Part shown: one piece after another, positions 34,667 to 43,993 of the stretch
How the letters are laid out: every line of letters begins with the position of its first letter
Position numbering within the stretch: the stretch's first letter is position 1
DNA from: AWTP1-13 sp963832445
GTDB lineage: Bacteria > Pseudomonadota > Alphaproteobacteria > Rhizobiales > Hyphomicrobiaceae
Length of the DNA: 64,000 nt
Assembly: GCA_963832445.1 (NCBI GenBank)
Contig: CAWHUM010000022.1
Location: 1-64,000 of the forward strand
Direction: 5' to 3'
Notes under the pieces: model-generated
The model's input: the letters and a program-made list of their open reading frames with translations, nothing else
Told to the model about the DNA's origin: nothing
Databases searched by the model: none
Position numbers and translations under genes: made by a program

Positions 34667-34695
34667 TGTTGCTGATCCGACCCATTGACTATAAT
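34667..34695 (+). promoter_or_regulatory. candidate sigma-70-type promoter of the phasin gene
   Basis: A perfect TATAAT (34690-34695) lies in AT-rich DNA, 77 nt upstream of the phasin ATG. Upstream, TGTTGC at 34667 gives a 17-bp spacer; it is a weak -35. In such GC-rich DNA a perfect -10 box is uncommon, but no data support use of the site. Confidence 0.35.
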
Positions 34696-34772
34696 TTTGG
34701 CAATGCTTCTTCCGGGATGCGGCCTCGTCTCCGGAGCGGGCAGTTCTGGGTAGGAACAGTGGGAGAGGGCAT

Positions 34773-35201
34773 ATGAGCGCGAATGAGCGCGGTGACCCCG
34801 TTGCGGGTCCCTTCGGCAATTTGAGCCAGGCGTGGTGCAGTGGGCTGGACCAGCTGACCAAGGGTTACGAGCCGACCCTGCGCAATGTCGGCCGCATCAA
34901 CCTCGAGCTGATGGGTCTCATGACGCGGCGCGCACAGGCATGGATGCAGGTTCCGGCAAGCGCGAGCCAGTGCAAGACGCCTCAGGAGCTTTTCGCGGCG
35001 CAGCTCAAGTTCTGGCAGACGGCAGCACAGGACTACAGTGAGGGGACACGCCGGTTGTCGGCCACCTTCGCTTCGCTCGCTGGCCCCGGCTTCAGCGCCG
35101 TATGGGGCAAGAGCGCGGCCACAGGTCGAGATTATATCACGTTCCCTGAGCCCGCCGTGAGTGCGGCCGACCCGCCCAAGCACGACCGCCGTGCGGCGTG
35201 A
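34773..35201 (+). CDS. phasin-like protein
   Basis: A 142-residue helical protein of the phasin type that would coat polyhydroxyalkanoate granules. Residues 40-95 read INLELMGLMTRRAQAWMQVP and then CKTPQELFAAQLKFWQTAAQ, the conserved amphipathic region of the family. GGGAGAGG precedes the ATG. No PHA synthase gene is in the window. The 293-bp upstream gap shows the candidate promoter at 34667-34695 and nothing else that I can identify. Confidence 0.8.
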   Translation: MSANERGDPVAGPFGNLSQAWCSGLDQLTKGYEPTLRNVGRINLELMGLMTRRAQAWMQVPASASQCKTPQELFAAQLKFWQTAAQDYSEGTRRLSATFASLAGPGFSAVWGKSAATGRDYITFPEPAVSAADPPKHDRRAA

Positions 35202-35213
35202 GCCCGACCCCGT

Positions 35214-36087
35214 TCAGGATTTCGTTTCGCGATCCAGCACGCTCTGAAGCACGGGCCGCAGGTAGCCCAGGAACCGGAGCGGGTCCTCACTCATCGGGAA
35301 GTGGCCGAGCCCTTCCATAATGGTGACCTGTGCGCCTTTGATGCGTGCTGCCAGATCGCGCGTGTCTGCGGGCGAGCAGGAGTAGTCGTACTCACCGGTT
35401 AGGAAATAAAGCGGGCAGGCGCGTGTGTCGATCTCGGCGACGCGCGCGCGCACGTCGCCGTCGGACGTGTAGTAGTGCAGGTCGCCTTTGAACACCCCGG
35501 GGCCGCCCTGCATGTAGTGCCAGATCGTCTCCCAGCGGTCTGCCTCAGGTGCGGTCGGCGCGACGAGGCCGGAGACGAGACCGCCGCATACTTCCCCGCC
35601 GTGCACGTCGGGGCGGTGCAGCCAGCCCAGATCGTAGTAGGGATCGGCGTGGGCTCCCGAACTCGAGGCCGACCAGCGCGCGGAAGCGCTCGGCATGTTC
35701 CAGCGCGAGATGCAGGACGGCGCGGCCGCCGATGGAGCAGCCGATCACCACCGGCTTTTCGAGACCGAGGGCGTCCACGACGGTCATGATCGTGTCGACA
35801 TAGGCGCGGGCGGTCAGTTTGTACTCGCCATTGTGCCATCCGGCCGGCGGCGAGGATTTGCCGTGCCAGGGCATATCGAAAGCGATAACGCGAAAGCGCT
35901 CGAGAATGTCGCGGTCGTTGAAAAGCCCACGATATTGCCGGCTGTCGGCCCCCGCGGTGTGCAGGCAGAGCAGCGGAATGCCTTTGCCTGCCTCCTCGAC
36001 ATAGAGCCGGTGCGGCCTGCCGCCGATGGCAAGGCGCGTGTAGCGACCGACGATCGGCTCGAACTGAGCAGTCCCCTCCTTGCTCAT
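35214..36087 (-). pseudogene. alpha/beta hydrolase with a single frameshift
   Basis: An alpha/beta-hydrolase gene of about 290 codons split by one frame change near 35659. The N-terminal part (MSKEGTAQFEPIVGRYTRLA to LVGLEFG) holds the nucleophile motif GCSIGGRAV. The C-terminal part (from AHADPYYDLGW) holds the acid in TGEYDYSCSPAD and the histidine in EGLGHFPMSEDP. Removing one base from GGGAGCC at the junction restores the full protein. Start ATG 36087-36085 has GGGAG upstream and overlaps the stop of the next gene. It may be an error or a fresh mutation; the catalytic residues are otherwise complete. Confidence 0.75.
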
Positions 36088-36467
36088 CGTGCAACTCCCG
36101 AGCTTGCCCGCGGCAATGTCAGCAGGTCCTTGAAGAAGCGCAGGTTGGCCATGAAGGGGTGCTGGTCGCCCTCGATGCGCAAGGCCCGCATCTTCAGCAT
36201 GGCAATCAGGTCGTGGAACCCGGGCGGGGGCACCGCCCTCCAGAACGTCGCCCAAGCCTCCTCCGAGCCGCGCAGCGCGAACGTCCAGCGCGGCATGACG
36301 AGCGGACCCTTGTCGATCGCCTCGATGCGGCCGCGGTGGATGCGAACGAGGTACTGGGCGGTCCCGACCTCGATCAGGAAGACGACGTCGAGAAAGCGCC
36401 CCCGGTGCACGAGCCAGGCGTTGGCGTTGGCCAGCTCGGCAAGGCGCTCGATTGCACCCTCTGTCAT
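36084..36467 (-). CDS. hypothetical protein, SCP2-like fold possible
   Basis: A 127-residue soluble protein. It reads RFLDVVFLIEVGTAQYLVRI then HRGRIEAIDKGP and ends with HPFMANLRFFKDLLTLPR, a layout reminiscent of SCP2 sterol-carrier domains, where a beta-sheet is followed by a lipid-binding helix. AAGGAG precedes the ATG at 36467. Its stop overlaps the start of the alpha/beta hydrolase (ATGA), so the two are translationally coupled and may act on the same hydrophobic substrate. Confidence 0.65.
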   Translation of the reverse strand: MTEGAIERLAELANANAWLVHRGRFLDVVFLIEVGTAQYLVRIHRGRIEAIDKGPLVMPRWTFALRGSEEAWATFWRAVPPPGFHDLIAMLKMRALRIEGDQHPFMANLRFFKDLLTLPRASSGVAR

Positions 36468-36658
36468 AGTTGCGCTCCTTGCGATCCCCCTCCCGCCGGC
36501 GCGCGCCATTGCACGCGCTTCTTGTACCCGTCCCCTGTAGCACGCTCCCCCAGGTCGGGCGACCCAGGCGTCAATTCAGGTATGCTGCCGTTTCGGTTTG
36601 CCGAACAGGCCAAAGCAGCTACGTTGCCTCAAAAATGGGCGGCCCAGGGAGAGCCCGG

Positions 36659-37861
36659 ATGCGCGATCGGTTGCATTTCCTGCTGCTCAACGTCGGACAC
36701 TTCCTGGATCATCTGTTCACGCTGATCTTCGCCACCGTCGCCGCGCTCGCCCTGCACCGCGAGTGGGGGCTCGGCTATGCCGACCTGTTGAAGTACGCCA
36801 CGCCTGGGTTCTTCGCGTTCGGCGTGTTCGCGCTGCCCGCCGGCTGGCTCGCCGACCGGTGGAGCCGCGAGGGCATGATGAGCGTGTTCTTCATCGGCAT
36901 CGGCCTTTGCTCGATTGCCACCTCGTTCGCCCGCTCGCCGCTGGAGCTGGCGCTCGGCCTGTTCGTGATCGGCGTGTTCGCCGCCATCTATCACCCCGTC
37001 GGCCTGGCCATCGTGGTGGAGAAGTGGAAGAACACCGGCATGCGCATCGCTGTGAACGGCGTGTGGGGCAACCTCGGCGTCGCCAGCGCCGCGCTGGTGA
37101 CGGGCTACTTCATCGACCACGGCGGTTGGCGCATAGCGTTCGTGGCGCCGGGCATCGTCTCGATCCTGATCGGCATCGCCTACACCCTGATCATGTGGCC
37201 GGACATCGTCCGCCCGCGGCCGCCCAAGCGCGCCCGGACGACGGCCAGTGCACTCGCCCCCAACATCAAGGCGCTGCTGGTGCGGGTCTCGGCCATCGTG
37301 TTCCTGACGACCGCCGTGTCGAGCATTGTGTTCCAGTCGACGACGTTCGCTCTGCCCAAGGTTTTCGACGAGCGGCTCGGCGGCATCGCCATGTCGGCGA
37401 CCGCGCTCGGCCAGCTGGCGTTCCTGGTGTTCGCCTTGGCGTCCATGGGCCAGCTGATCGTGGGGCATTTCCTGGACCGGCTGGGGCCGCGCACCGTGTT
37501 CATGACGGCGGCCGCCATTCAGGTGGTATTCTTCGCGGTCATGCCGGGCCTCTCCGACTGGGCGGCGCTGCTGTGCGCAATGGCCTTCATGCTGGCCGCC
37601 TTCGGGCAGATCCCCATCAACGACTACATGATCGGGCGGCTGGCGGAGGGCGAGTATCGCGCGCGCATCTACGGCGTGCGCTATGTCGTGAGCTTCACGG
37701 TGCTGGCGGCGGCGCTGCCGTTGATCGCCTTCGTCTACGAGAACTGGGGCTTCGATGCGCTATTCAGGGTGCTCGCGGCCTCGGCCGCCGTCATCCTCGC
37801 CGCCGTGGCCCTGCTGCCGCAGCGGCTGCCGCAGCCGCAAGGCGCCGCCGTGGGTGCGTAG
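36659..37861 (+). CDS. MFS transporter
   Basis: A 400-residue inner-membrane major facilitator with 12 predicted helices. The loop 2-3 motif reads PAGWLADRWSREGMM, and the second-half equivalent is GHFLDRLGPRTVF. ATG 36659 follows GGGAGA; an in-frame extension of 63 codons upstream has no membrane-protein character. It resembles the fosmidomycin-resistance-like branch of MFS. Substrate unknown. Confidence 0.85.
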   Translation: MRDRLHFLLLNVGHFLDHLFTLIFATVAALALHREWGLGYADLLKYATPGFFAFGVFALPAGWLADRWSREGMMSVFFIGIGLCSIATSFARSPLELALGLFVIGVFAAIYHPVGLAIVVEKWKNTGMRIAVNGVWGNLGVASAALVTGYFIDHGGWRIAFVAPGIVSILIGIAYTLIMWPDIVRPRPPKRARTTASALAPNIKALLVRVSAIVFLTTAVSSIVFQSTTFALPKVFDERLGGIAMSATALGQLAFLVFALASMGQLIVGHFLDRLGPRTVFMTAAAIQVVFFAVMPGLSDWAALLCAMAFMLAAFGQIPINDYMIGRLAEGEYRARIYGVRYVVSFTVLAAALPLIAFVYENWGFDALFRVLAASAAVILAAVALLPQRLPQPQGAAVGA

Positions 37862-37904
37862 GTCAGCGGTCCGAGCCGGGCGCCATGCAGGCGCGCTGGC
37901 TGCT

Positions 37905-39476
37905 CTACGGCATAGGCAGGGCCTCGTGCTCCTTCAGCACGCGGCCGCTGTCGTTCTCCGTCTCGACCAGCTTGACGCGATAGCCCCACAGCTGCGCCAG
38001 GTACTGCAGCGTGCGCTCGGCCTCTGTCTTGTCCAGCAGGACGCCGTTGCGGACGTGATGCGTGAGCACCAGCCGCCGGCTGCCCGACAGGTCGGCGTCC
38101 GTCACCTGCAGGTCGGGGTCTTGCGCTGCAATGTCGTAGTGCAAGGCCAGCCGCCGCCGCAGGTCTCGATAGCCCTGCTCGTCGTGAATGGCGGCAACAT
38201 CCATGGCGCTTTCCTTGGCGTCGTCGTTGACCGCGAACAGGCGGAAGTCGCGGATCAGCTTGGGGCTCAGGAACTGCAGGATGAAGCTCTCGTCGCGGTA
38301 ATCGGCCCAGGCTTGGCGCAAGGTGCCCATCCAGTCCCCGCACCCGGCGATCTCGGGGAACCACTCACGGTCCTCGGCCTCGGGCTCGGTACAGATGCGC
38401 CGGATGTCGTTCATCATGGCGAAGCCGAGCGCATAGGGATTGATGCCGCTGAAGCGGCGGTCGTTGAAAGCCGGCTGGAAGATGACCGAGGAGTGCGAGT
38501 GCAGGAACTCGAGCATGGTGCCGTCGGTCAGCAGGCCGCGCTCGTAGAGGCGGTTCAGGATTTCGTAGTGGACGAAGGTGGCGCAGCCCTCGTTCATCAT
38601 CTTGGTCTGCCGCTGCGGATAGAAGTACTGCGACAGCAGGCGCACGATACGTAGCAGCTCGCGCTGCCAGTCCTCGAGCTTGGGCGCGTTCTTCTCCAAA
38701 AAGTAGAGCAGGTTCTCCTCGGGCAGGCCGAGGCGGCGCTGCTCGTTCTGCACGTCGGTAGGCTCGGCGGCACCTTCACGCACGATCTCGGGCAGCGTGC
38801 GGTAGATGGGATCGAAGGTCGCCTCCTCGTAGGCCCGCCGCTGCGCGGCCTTCTCCCTCTCGCGCTGCATGACATTGCGAGGCCGCGGTCTGAGATCGCG
38901 GCTGACGCCCTGGTTCATCAGGGCATGGGCGGCGTCGAGCACGCGCTCTACCACATCCTCGCCGTGGCGCTCCTCGCACTCGGCGACATAGCTCTTGGCG
39001 AAGCTCAGGTAGTCGATGATGTGGTCGGGCTGCGTCCACATCTGGAACTGGTAGTTGTTCTTGAAGAAGTGGTTGTGCCCATAGGCTGCGTGCGCAATCA
39101 CCAGGGCCTGCATGGTCATGGAGTTCTCCTCCATGATGTAGCTGATGCAGGGGTCGGAGTTGATCACCAGCTCGTAGGCGAGGCTGCGCATGCCGCGTTT
39201 GTAGTAGGCCTCGTCGCGGGCGAAGCGCTTGCCGAACGACCAGTGCCGGTACATCAGCGGCATGCCGATCGAGGAATAGGAATCGAGCATCTGCTCGGCG
39301 GTGATGACTTCGATCTGGTTGGGATAAATGTCGAGGCCAAGCTCGCCGACGGCGATCTCGCCCATTGTCTCGTCGACCTTGCGGATCAGCTCGAAGGTCC
39401 ACTCCGGTCCGTCGAACAGCGGCCGCACCTTGGAAGATTTGCGCTTCGGAAGCTTCATCGCCTGTGTCGTCGCCAC
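37905..39476 (-). CDS. SpoVR family protein
   Basis: A 523-residue soluble protein of the SpoVR/YcgB family. Conserved stretches are GPEWTFELIRKVDETMGEIA, GMPLMYRHWSFGKRF and AAYGHNHFFKNNYQF, followed by PDHIIDYLSFAKSYVAECEE. GTG 39476-39474 is preferred as start because GAGGAG lies 9 nt upstream; an ATG 21 nt downstream is possible. It is the third gene of a prkA-DUF444-spoVR set on the minus strand, a widely conserved trio linked to starvation and stress responses. Its biochemical role is not settled. Confidence 0.92.
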   Translation of the reverse strand: MATTQAMKLPKRKSSKVRPLFDGPEWTFELIRKVDETMGEIAVGELGLDIYPNQIEVITAEQMLDSYSSIGMPLMYRHWSFGKRFARDEAYYKRGMRSLAYELVINSDPCISYIMEENSMTMQALVIAHAAYGHNHFFKNNYQFQMWTQPDHIIDYLSFAKSYVAECEERHGEDVVERVLDAAHALMNQGVSRDLRPRPRNVMQREREKAAQRRAYEEATFDPIYRTLPEIVREGAAEPTDVQNEQRRLGLPEENLLYFLEKNAPKLEDWQRELLRIVRLLSQYFYPQRQTKMMNEGCATFVHYEILNRLYERGLLTDGTMLEFLHSHSSVIFQPAFNDRRFSGINPYALGFAMMNDIRRICTEPEAEDREWFPEIAGCGDWMGTLRQAWADYRDESFILQFLSPKLIRDFRLFAVNDDAKESAMDVAAIHDEQGYRDLRRRLALHYDIAAQDPDLQVTDADLSGSRRLVLTHHVRNGVLLDKTEAERTLQYLAQLWGYRVKLVETENDSGRVLKEHEALPMP

Positions 39477-39490
39477 GTTTTCCGCGCTCC

Positions 39491-40777
39491 TCAAGCCGCC
39501 GCATCGCTGGCGGAGAACAGCTCGTGGAAGACGGGGTAGATGTCCTCCGGAGCGGCGACGCGGCGCATGGCGAAGTTCTTATGCCGCCGGCCGACGGCCG
39601 TATAGCCATGCCATACCGGCGTCTCCTGCGCATCGTTGAAGCGCTCGCCATGCGTGGTCTCGATGTAGGCGAAGTACTGGCAGATGGGCAGCACGTCCTT
39701 GTCGAGCAGCTGCATGCAGCGCGGCATGTCGTCGTGGAAATTGTCGCCGTCGGAGGCCTGCGCCGCGTAGATGTTCCAGTCGGCCGGCGAGTAGCGCGCC
39801 TTCACCACGGCCAACATCTCCTCCAGTGCCGTGGAAATGACGGTGCCGCCGGTCTCGGTGCCGCGGAAGAAGGTCTCCTCGTCGACCTCAGCCGCGGTGC
39901 TGGTGTGGCGGATGAAAACGAGATGCACCTCGCGGTAGTAGCGAGTGAGAAAGACGTGCAGCAGCATGAAGAACCGCTTGGCGAGGTCTTTCAGGGGCTC
40001 GGTCATGGATGCGGAGGCATCCATGAGGCAGAACATCACCGCCTGCGTGGTGGGCTTCGGCACCCGCTCGAAGCGGTTGTATTGCAGGTCGATGGGATCG
40101 ATGTAGGCGATGGTGCGCCTGAGCCGGCGCTTGTGCTCGAGTGAAGCGCGCAGCGCCGCGAGCTTGGTGGCGCTCGGCGGGTCCTCCGCCTCGGCGGCCG
40201 CCAGCTCCTCCTCCAGCCGCTTGATCTCGGCCTCGCTCGGCCGACGCAGCGCCATGCGCCTGCCCATGCTCTTGCGCATGGTGCGCGAATGATTGAGGCG
40301 GGCGGGCGGACCGTCGGTGGTGAAGCCTGCCCGCGCCGATTTCGGAGCCTTCAAGTCCTTCAGCTTGACCTTGACCAGATTGGGAAGCTTCAGGTCGTCG
40401 AAGAAAAGATCGAGGAACTCTTCCTTGGTCAGCGTGAAGGTGAACTCGTCTTGTCCCTCGCCATCGGGGCTGCCGCGGCTGCCACGACCACCGCCGCCGC
40501 CTTGCGGCTTCGGGATCTCGTCGCCGACCTGATACTCCTGGTTGCCCGGCAGCACGTAGTCGTGCACGCCGCTATTGCGGCCGAGGCCGAAGGAGGGCTC
40601 GCGCAGGCTCTTGGAGCGGATGGTGACCTTCTCCGAGCCTTCGGCCTCGGAGACCTTGCGGGTCTTGAGCGAATCCTTGATGGCCTCGCGAATCTCGGCC
40701 TTGGCCCGGCGCAGGAACCGCTGACGATTGCCGAGGCTCTTGGATTTCGGATTGAGCCGCCGATCGACGATTTGCAT
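39491..40777 (-). CDS. DUF444/YeaH family protein with VWA-like domain
   Basis: A 428-residue protein. The start MQIVDRRLNPKSKSLGNRQR is typical of YeaH. A glycine-rich stretch (PQGGGGGRGSRG, about 91-102) is followed by a linker and a von Willebrand A-like domain with the metal-site motif MDASASM near residue 252. It probably partners the PrkA kinase. The frame stays open upstream of the chosen ATG at 40777, but that part is not family-like. Its stop overlaps the ribosome-site region of spoVR. Confidence 0.92.
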   Translation of the reverse strand: MQIVDRRLNPKSKSLGNRQRFLRRAKAEIREAIKDSLKTRKVSEAEGSEKVTIRSKSLREPSFGLGRNSGVHDYVLPGNQEYQVGDEIPKPQGGGGGRGSRGSPDGEGQDEFTFTLTKEEFLDLFFDDLKLPNLVKVKLKDLKAPKSARAGFTTDGPPARLNHSRTMRKSMGRRMALRRPSEAEIKRLEEELAAAEAEDPPSATKLAALRASLEHKRRLRRTIAYIDPIDLQYNRFERVPKPTTQAVMFCLMDASASMTEPLKDLAKRFFMLLHVFLTRYYREVHLVFIRHTSTAAEVDEETFFRGTETGGTVISTALEEMLAVVKARYSPADWNIYAAQASDGDNFHDDMPRCMQLLDKDVLPICQYFAYIETTHGERFNDAQETPVWHGYTAVGRRHKNFAMRRVAAPEDIYPVFHELFSASDAAA

Positions 40778-40898
40778 CACGCCATCCGCTCCCAGGTTTC
40801 CCGGGATCCAAGCCAATGTCGCGGGCCGCAACGAGCCGCGTCGGCCGCCGCGCGAGCCCAGGATGTAACACGGAGACGCTTGGCCCGCACCCGGTCGA

Positions 40899-42845
40899 TC
40901 AGCTCGACTTCTTCACGCGCATGTACCATTCGACCAGCCGCCGCACCTGCCGGGGGGTGTACCCGCGCTCGACCATGCGCTGCACGAACTCCTCGTGCTT
41001 CTTCTCGGTCTCGCTGTCCTGCTTCTTGCCGAAGCTGATGACGGGCAGCAAATCCTCGACCTGGCTGAACATGCGCCGCTCGATGACTTCGCGGATCTTC
41101 TCATAGCTGGTCCAGCTCGGGTTCTTGCCGCCGTTCTTGGAGCGGGCGCGCAGCGAAAACTTGACCACCTCGAAGCGGAAATCCTTGGGGTTGGCGATGC
41201 CGGCCGGCTTCTCGATCTTGGAGAGCTCCTGCTCCAGGACCTGCCGGCTCATCAGCTGGCCGGTGTCGGGGTCCTTGAAGTCGTGGTCCTCGATCCAGGC
41301 GTCGGCATAGGCGACATACCGGTCGAACAGGTTCTGGCCGAAGTCGTTGTAGGATTCCAGATAGGCCTTCTGGATCTCGTTGCCGATGAACTCGGCGTAC
41401 TTCGGCGACAGCTCCTCCTTCAGGAACTCGACCCAGCGCGCCTCGATCTCCTCGGGGAGCTGCTCGCGGCGTACGGCCTGCTCGATCACGTAGAGCAGGT
41501 GCACAGGATCGGCCGCCACCTCGTGGGTGTCGAAGTTGAACGTTTCGGACAGGATCTTGTAGGCAAAGCGCGTCGAGGCGCCGTCCATGCCCTCGCCGAC
41601 GCCGGCCGCATCACGATACTCCTGGATGGTCTTGGCGTGCGGATCGGTATCCTTGAGGCTCTCGCCGTCGTAGATGCGCATTTTGGAGAATAGCGAGGAG
41701 TTCTCGTGCGGCTTGAGGCGGGTCAGCACCGAGAACCGCGCCAGCATGTTGAGCGTGCCCGGCGCGATATTGGCATCCTTGAGCTCGCTCGAGGCCAGCA
41801 GCTTCTCGTAGATCTGCTTCTCCTCGGTCACGCGCAGGCAGTAGGGGACCTTGATGACGCTGATGCGGTCCAGGAAGGCTTCGTTGTTCTTGTTGGCGCG
41901 GAAGCTCTGCCATTCGCTTTCGTTGGAGTGGGCGATGATGAGGCCCTGATAGGGCATGGCACCGACATTCTCGGTGCCGACGTAGGTGCGATCCTGTGTG
42001 GCGGTGAGCAACGGGTGCAGCATCTTGAGCGGCGCCTTGAACATCTCGACGAACTCCAGGACGCCCTGGGTCGTGCGGTTCAGGCCACCGGAATAGGAGT
42101 AGGCGTCCGCGTCGTTCTGGCCGAAGTGCTCGAGCTTGCGGATGTCGACCTTGCCGACCAGCGCCGAAATGTCCTGGTTGTTCTCGTCGCCTGGCTCCGT
42201 CTTGGCGACGCAGACCTGGCGCAGCTTGGAGGGGTGCAGCTTGACGACGGAGAACTTGGAGATGTCGCCGCCGAACTCGTCGAGCCGCTTCACCGCCCAC
42301 GGCGACATGTTGCCCATCAGCAGGCGCTCGGGGATGCCGTAGCGGTCTTCGAGCATACGCCCCATAGAGGTGGGTTCGAACAACCCGAGCGGGCTCTCGA
42401 AAATGGGGCTCAGCCCGTCGTTGGTGGCGAGCACGTAGACCGGACACTTCTCCATCAAGTCCTTGAGGCGATCTGCCAGCGATGACTTGCCGCCGCCGAC
42501 GGGCCCCAGCAGATAGAGAATCTGCTTCTTCTCCTCGAGGCCCTGGGCCCCATAGCGGAAGAAGCCGACAATGCGCTCGATCGTCTCCTCCAGGCCATAG
42601 AAGTCCTTGAAGGCCGAGTAGACCTTGAGCGTGCGGTTCATGAAGATGCGGCCAAGGCGCGGGTCCTTGGCGGTGTCGACAAGCTCAGGCTCTCCGATCG
42701 CGCGCAGCATGCGCTCGGCAGTACTCGCGTACATGGAAGGATCGGAACGGCAGCCTTCCAAGTAGTCCCGCAAAGTCAACCGGTGCTGCTTTTGGCTTTC
42801 GTAAGCCTGTGCATAGACGTCGAAGATGTTATCCTTCGTTGTCAT
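40899..42845 (-). CDS. prkA: PrkA family serine protein kinase
   Basis: A 648-residue protein of the PrkA/YeaG family. An AAA+-like N-terminal domain carries Walker A GPVGGGKS (114-121), and the C-terminal PrkA domain follows. Relatives show Ser/Thr kinase or AAA+ ATPase activity and act in starvation, nitrogen stress and spore or biofilm regulation. It is the first gene of the prkA-DUF444-spoVR operon. GAGGCGAAGAG precedes the ATG. A transcription terminator 46 nt upstream separates it from the hisF transcript. Confidence 0.95.
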   Translation of the reverse strand: MTTKDNIFDVYAQAYESQKQHRLTLRDYLEGCRSDPSMYASTAERMLRAIGEPELVDTAKDPRLGRIFMNRTLKVYSAFKDFYGLEETIERIVGFFRYGAQGLEEKKQILYLLGPVGGGKSSLADRLKDLMEKCPVYVLATNDGLSPIFESPLGLFEPTSMGRMLEDRYGIPERLLMGNMSPWAVKRLDEFGGDISKFSVVKLHPSKLRQVCVAKTEPGDENNQDISALVGKVDIRKLEHFGQNDADAYSYSGGLNRTTQGVLEFVEMFKAPLKMLHPLLTATQDRTYVGTENVGAMPYQGLIIAHSNESEWQSFRANKNNEAFLDRISVIKVPYCLRVTEEKQIYEKLLASSELKDANIAPGTLNMLARFSVLTRLKPHENSSLFSKMRIYDGESLKDTDPHAKTIQEYRDAAGVGEGMDGASTRFAYKILSETFNFDTHEVAADPVHLLYVIEQAVRREQLPEEIEARWVEFLKEELSPKYAEFIGNEIQKAYLESYNDFGQNLFDRYVAYADAWIEDHDFKDPDTGQLMSRQVLEQELSKIEKPAGIANPKDFRFEVVKFSLRARSKNGGKNPSWTSYEKIREVIERRMFSQVEDLLPVISFGKKQDSETEKKHEEFVQRMVERGYTPRQVRRLVEWYMRVKKSS

Positions 42846-43202
42846 GTCTCTTCGCCTCTGCAGACGGCGTATCTGAGCAAAGATTAGACCAAAAAAATGC
42901 GGCGGGCATAAGTACCCCGCATTGCGGCCCTCTTGGCTGCGGGTCTATGGCCATTCCGCCACGCCCGATGTTTCCCGCGTTAGAGATGGTATCGTAACTG
43001 CCGAAATAGAAGGGAATTTCTACAAGTCTCGGTAACCAGCCGGCAACGTGGCACCGGCGCACGGTGCTCGCCTTGGCGGGTCCGGCAACGCCCGATTGAA
43101 CGCTTGTTCACCACTGGGCGCTCGCGCCAGCGGCAAACTGGCAACGCGGCCCCATCTACTGCGCGAATCACTTGGATCGCGCAGACCCGCAGTGCGAGCC
43201 TG
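42846..43202. other. 357-bp gap between hisF and prkA
   Basis: This gap holds the minus-strand terminator at 42891-42923 and the prkA leader. The stretch 42924-43202 shows several short G+C-rich inverted repeats but no open frame of coding quality and no RNA gene that I can identify. A run resembling a tRNA 5' half (GGCGGAATGG on the minus strand) has no T-arm and was rejected. Confidence 0.5.
42891..42923 (-). terminator. intrinsic terminator downstream of hisF
   Basis: On the minus strand, AATGCGG...CCGCATT pairs as a stem (42896-42923) whose inner part is GC-rich, followed at once by seven T residues. This is a classic Rho-independent terminator. It ends the hisA-Uma2-hisF transcript and insulates prkA, whose ATG is at 42845. 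Confidence 0.85.
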
Positions 43203-43991
43203 TCAGACCCCGGCAGCGGCATCCAAGCGGATAGGGATTCCCGCCATGGCCATGTGCCGCTTGGCCTCGCCGATCGTGAACTCCCCGTAATGAAAGATCG
43301 AGGCCGCCAGCACGGCGCTCGCGTGGCCCTGGCGGACGCCCTCGACCAGGTGATCGAGGTTGCCAACCCCGCCAGAGGCTATCACGGGCACGCGGACGGC
43401 GTCGGCGACGGCACGGGTCAGCGCCAGGTCGAAGCCGGCTTTGGTGCCGTCGCGGTCCATCGAGGTGAGCAAGACCTCGCCGGCCCCCAGCTCCACCACC
43501 TCGCGCGCATAGGCGATGGCGTCGAGACCGGTCGGGTTGCGGCCGCCGTGGGTGAAGATTTCCCATCTCGGGGGCTCACCGGGCGACGACACCTGCTTGG
43601 CGTCGATGGCGACCACGATGCACTGCGCCCCGAACTTGTCGGCACCTTCGGCGACGAACTGGCGGCGATGGACGGCGGCGGTGTTGATGGAAACCTTGTC
43701 TGCGCCGGCCGTGAGGAGCTTGCGGATGTCCTCCGTGGTGCGCACGCCGCCCCCGACCGTCAAAGGCATGAAGCAGCGCTCGGCGGTGCGTTCGACGATG
43801 TGGAGGATGGTGTCGCGGTTCTCGTGGCTGGCGGTGATGTCGAGGAAGCAGAGCTCATCGGCGCCGGCTGCGTCGTAGGCAGCAGCCGCCTCCACGGGAT
43901 CGCCCGCGTCCTTCAGGTCGACGAAGTTGACGCCCTTGACGACGCGGCCATCCTTGACGTCGAGGCAGGGGATGATGCGGACCTTGAGCAC
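43203..43991 (-). CDS. hisF: imidazole glycerol phosphate synthase, cyclase subunit HisF
   Basis: A 262-residue (beta/alpha)8-barrel subunit. It takes ammonia from HisH and converts PRFAR to IGP and AICAR in histidine synthesis. The N-terminal MLKVRIIPCLDVKDGRVVKG with the catalytic Asp, the phosphate loops TVGGGVRTTED and PVIASGGVGN, and the second Asp in TSMDRDGTKAG are all present. It starts 2 nt after the Uma2 gene. hisE, which often follows, is absent; a terminator comes instead. Confidence 0.97.
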   Translation of the reverse strand: MLKVRIIPCLDVKDGRVVKGVNFVDLKDAGDPVEAAAAYDAAGADELCFLDITASHENRDTILHIVERTAERCFMPLTVGGGVRTTEDIRKLLTAGADKVSINTAAVHRRQFVAEGADKFGAQCIVVAIDAKQVSSPGEPPRWEIFTHGGRNPTGLDAIAYAREVVELGAGEVLLTSMDRDGTKAGFDLALTRAVADAVRVPVIASGGVGNLDHLVEGVRQGHASAVLAASIFHYGEFTIGEAKRHMAMAGIPIRLDAAAGV

Positions 43992-43993
43992 GG

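Noticed and set aside
42924..42985. tRNA-like stretch (minus strand GGGCGTGGCGGAATGG)
   Set aside because: It resembles the D-arm side of a leucine or serine tRNA, but no TTCGA-type T-arm, no proper anticodon arm and no CCA end can be found; the 3' part is a terminator hairpin.
42829..43062. 77-codon minus-strand frame overlapping the prkA start
   Set aside because: It runs through the terminator hairpin and into prkA in another frame, has no ribosome site and shows no family likeness.
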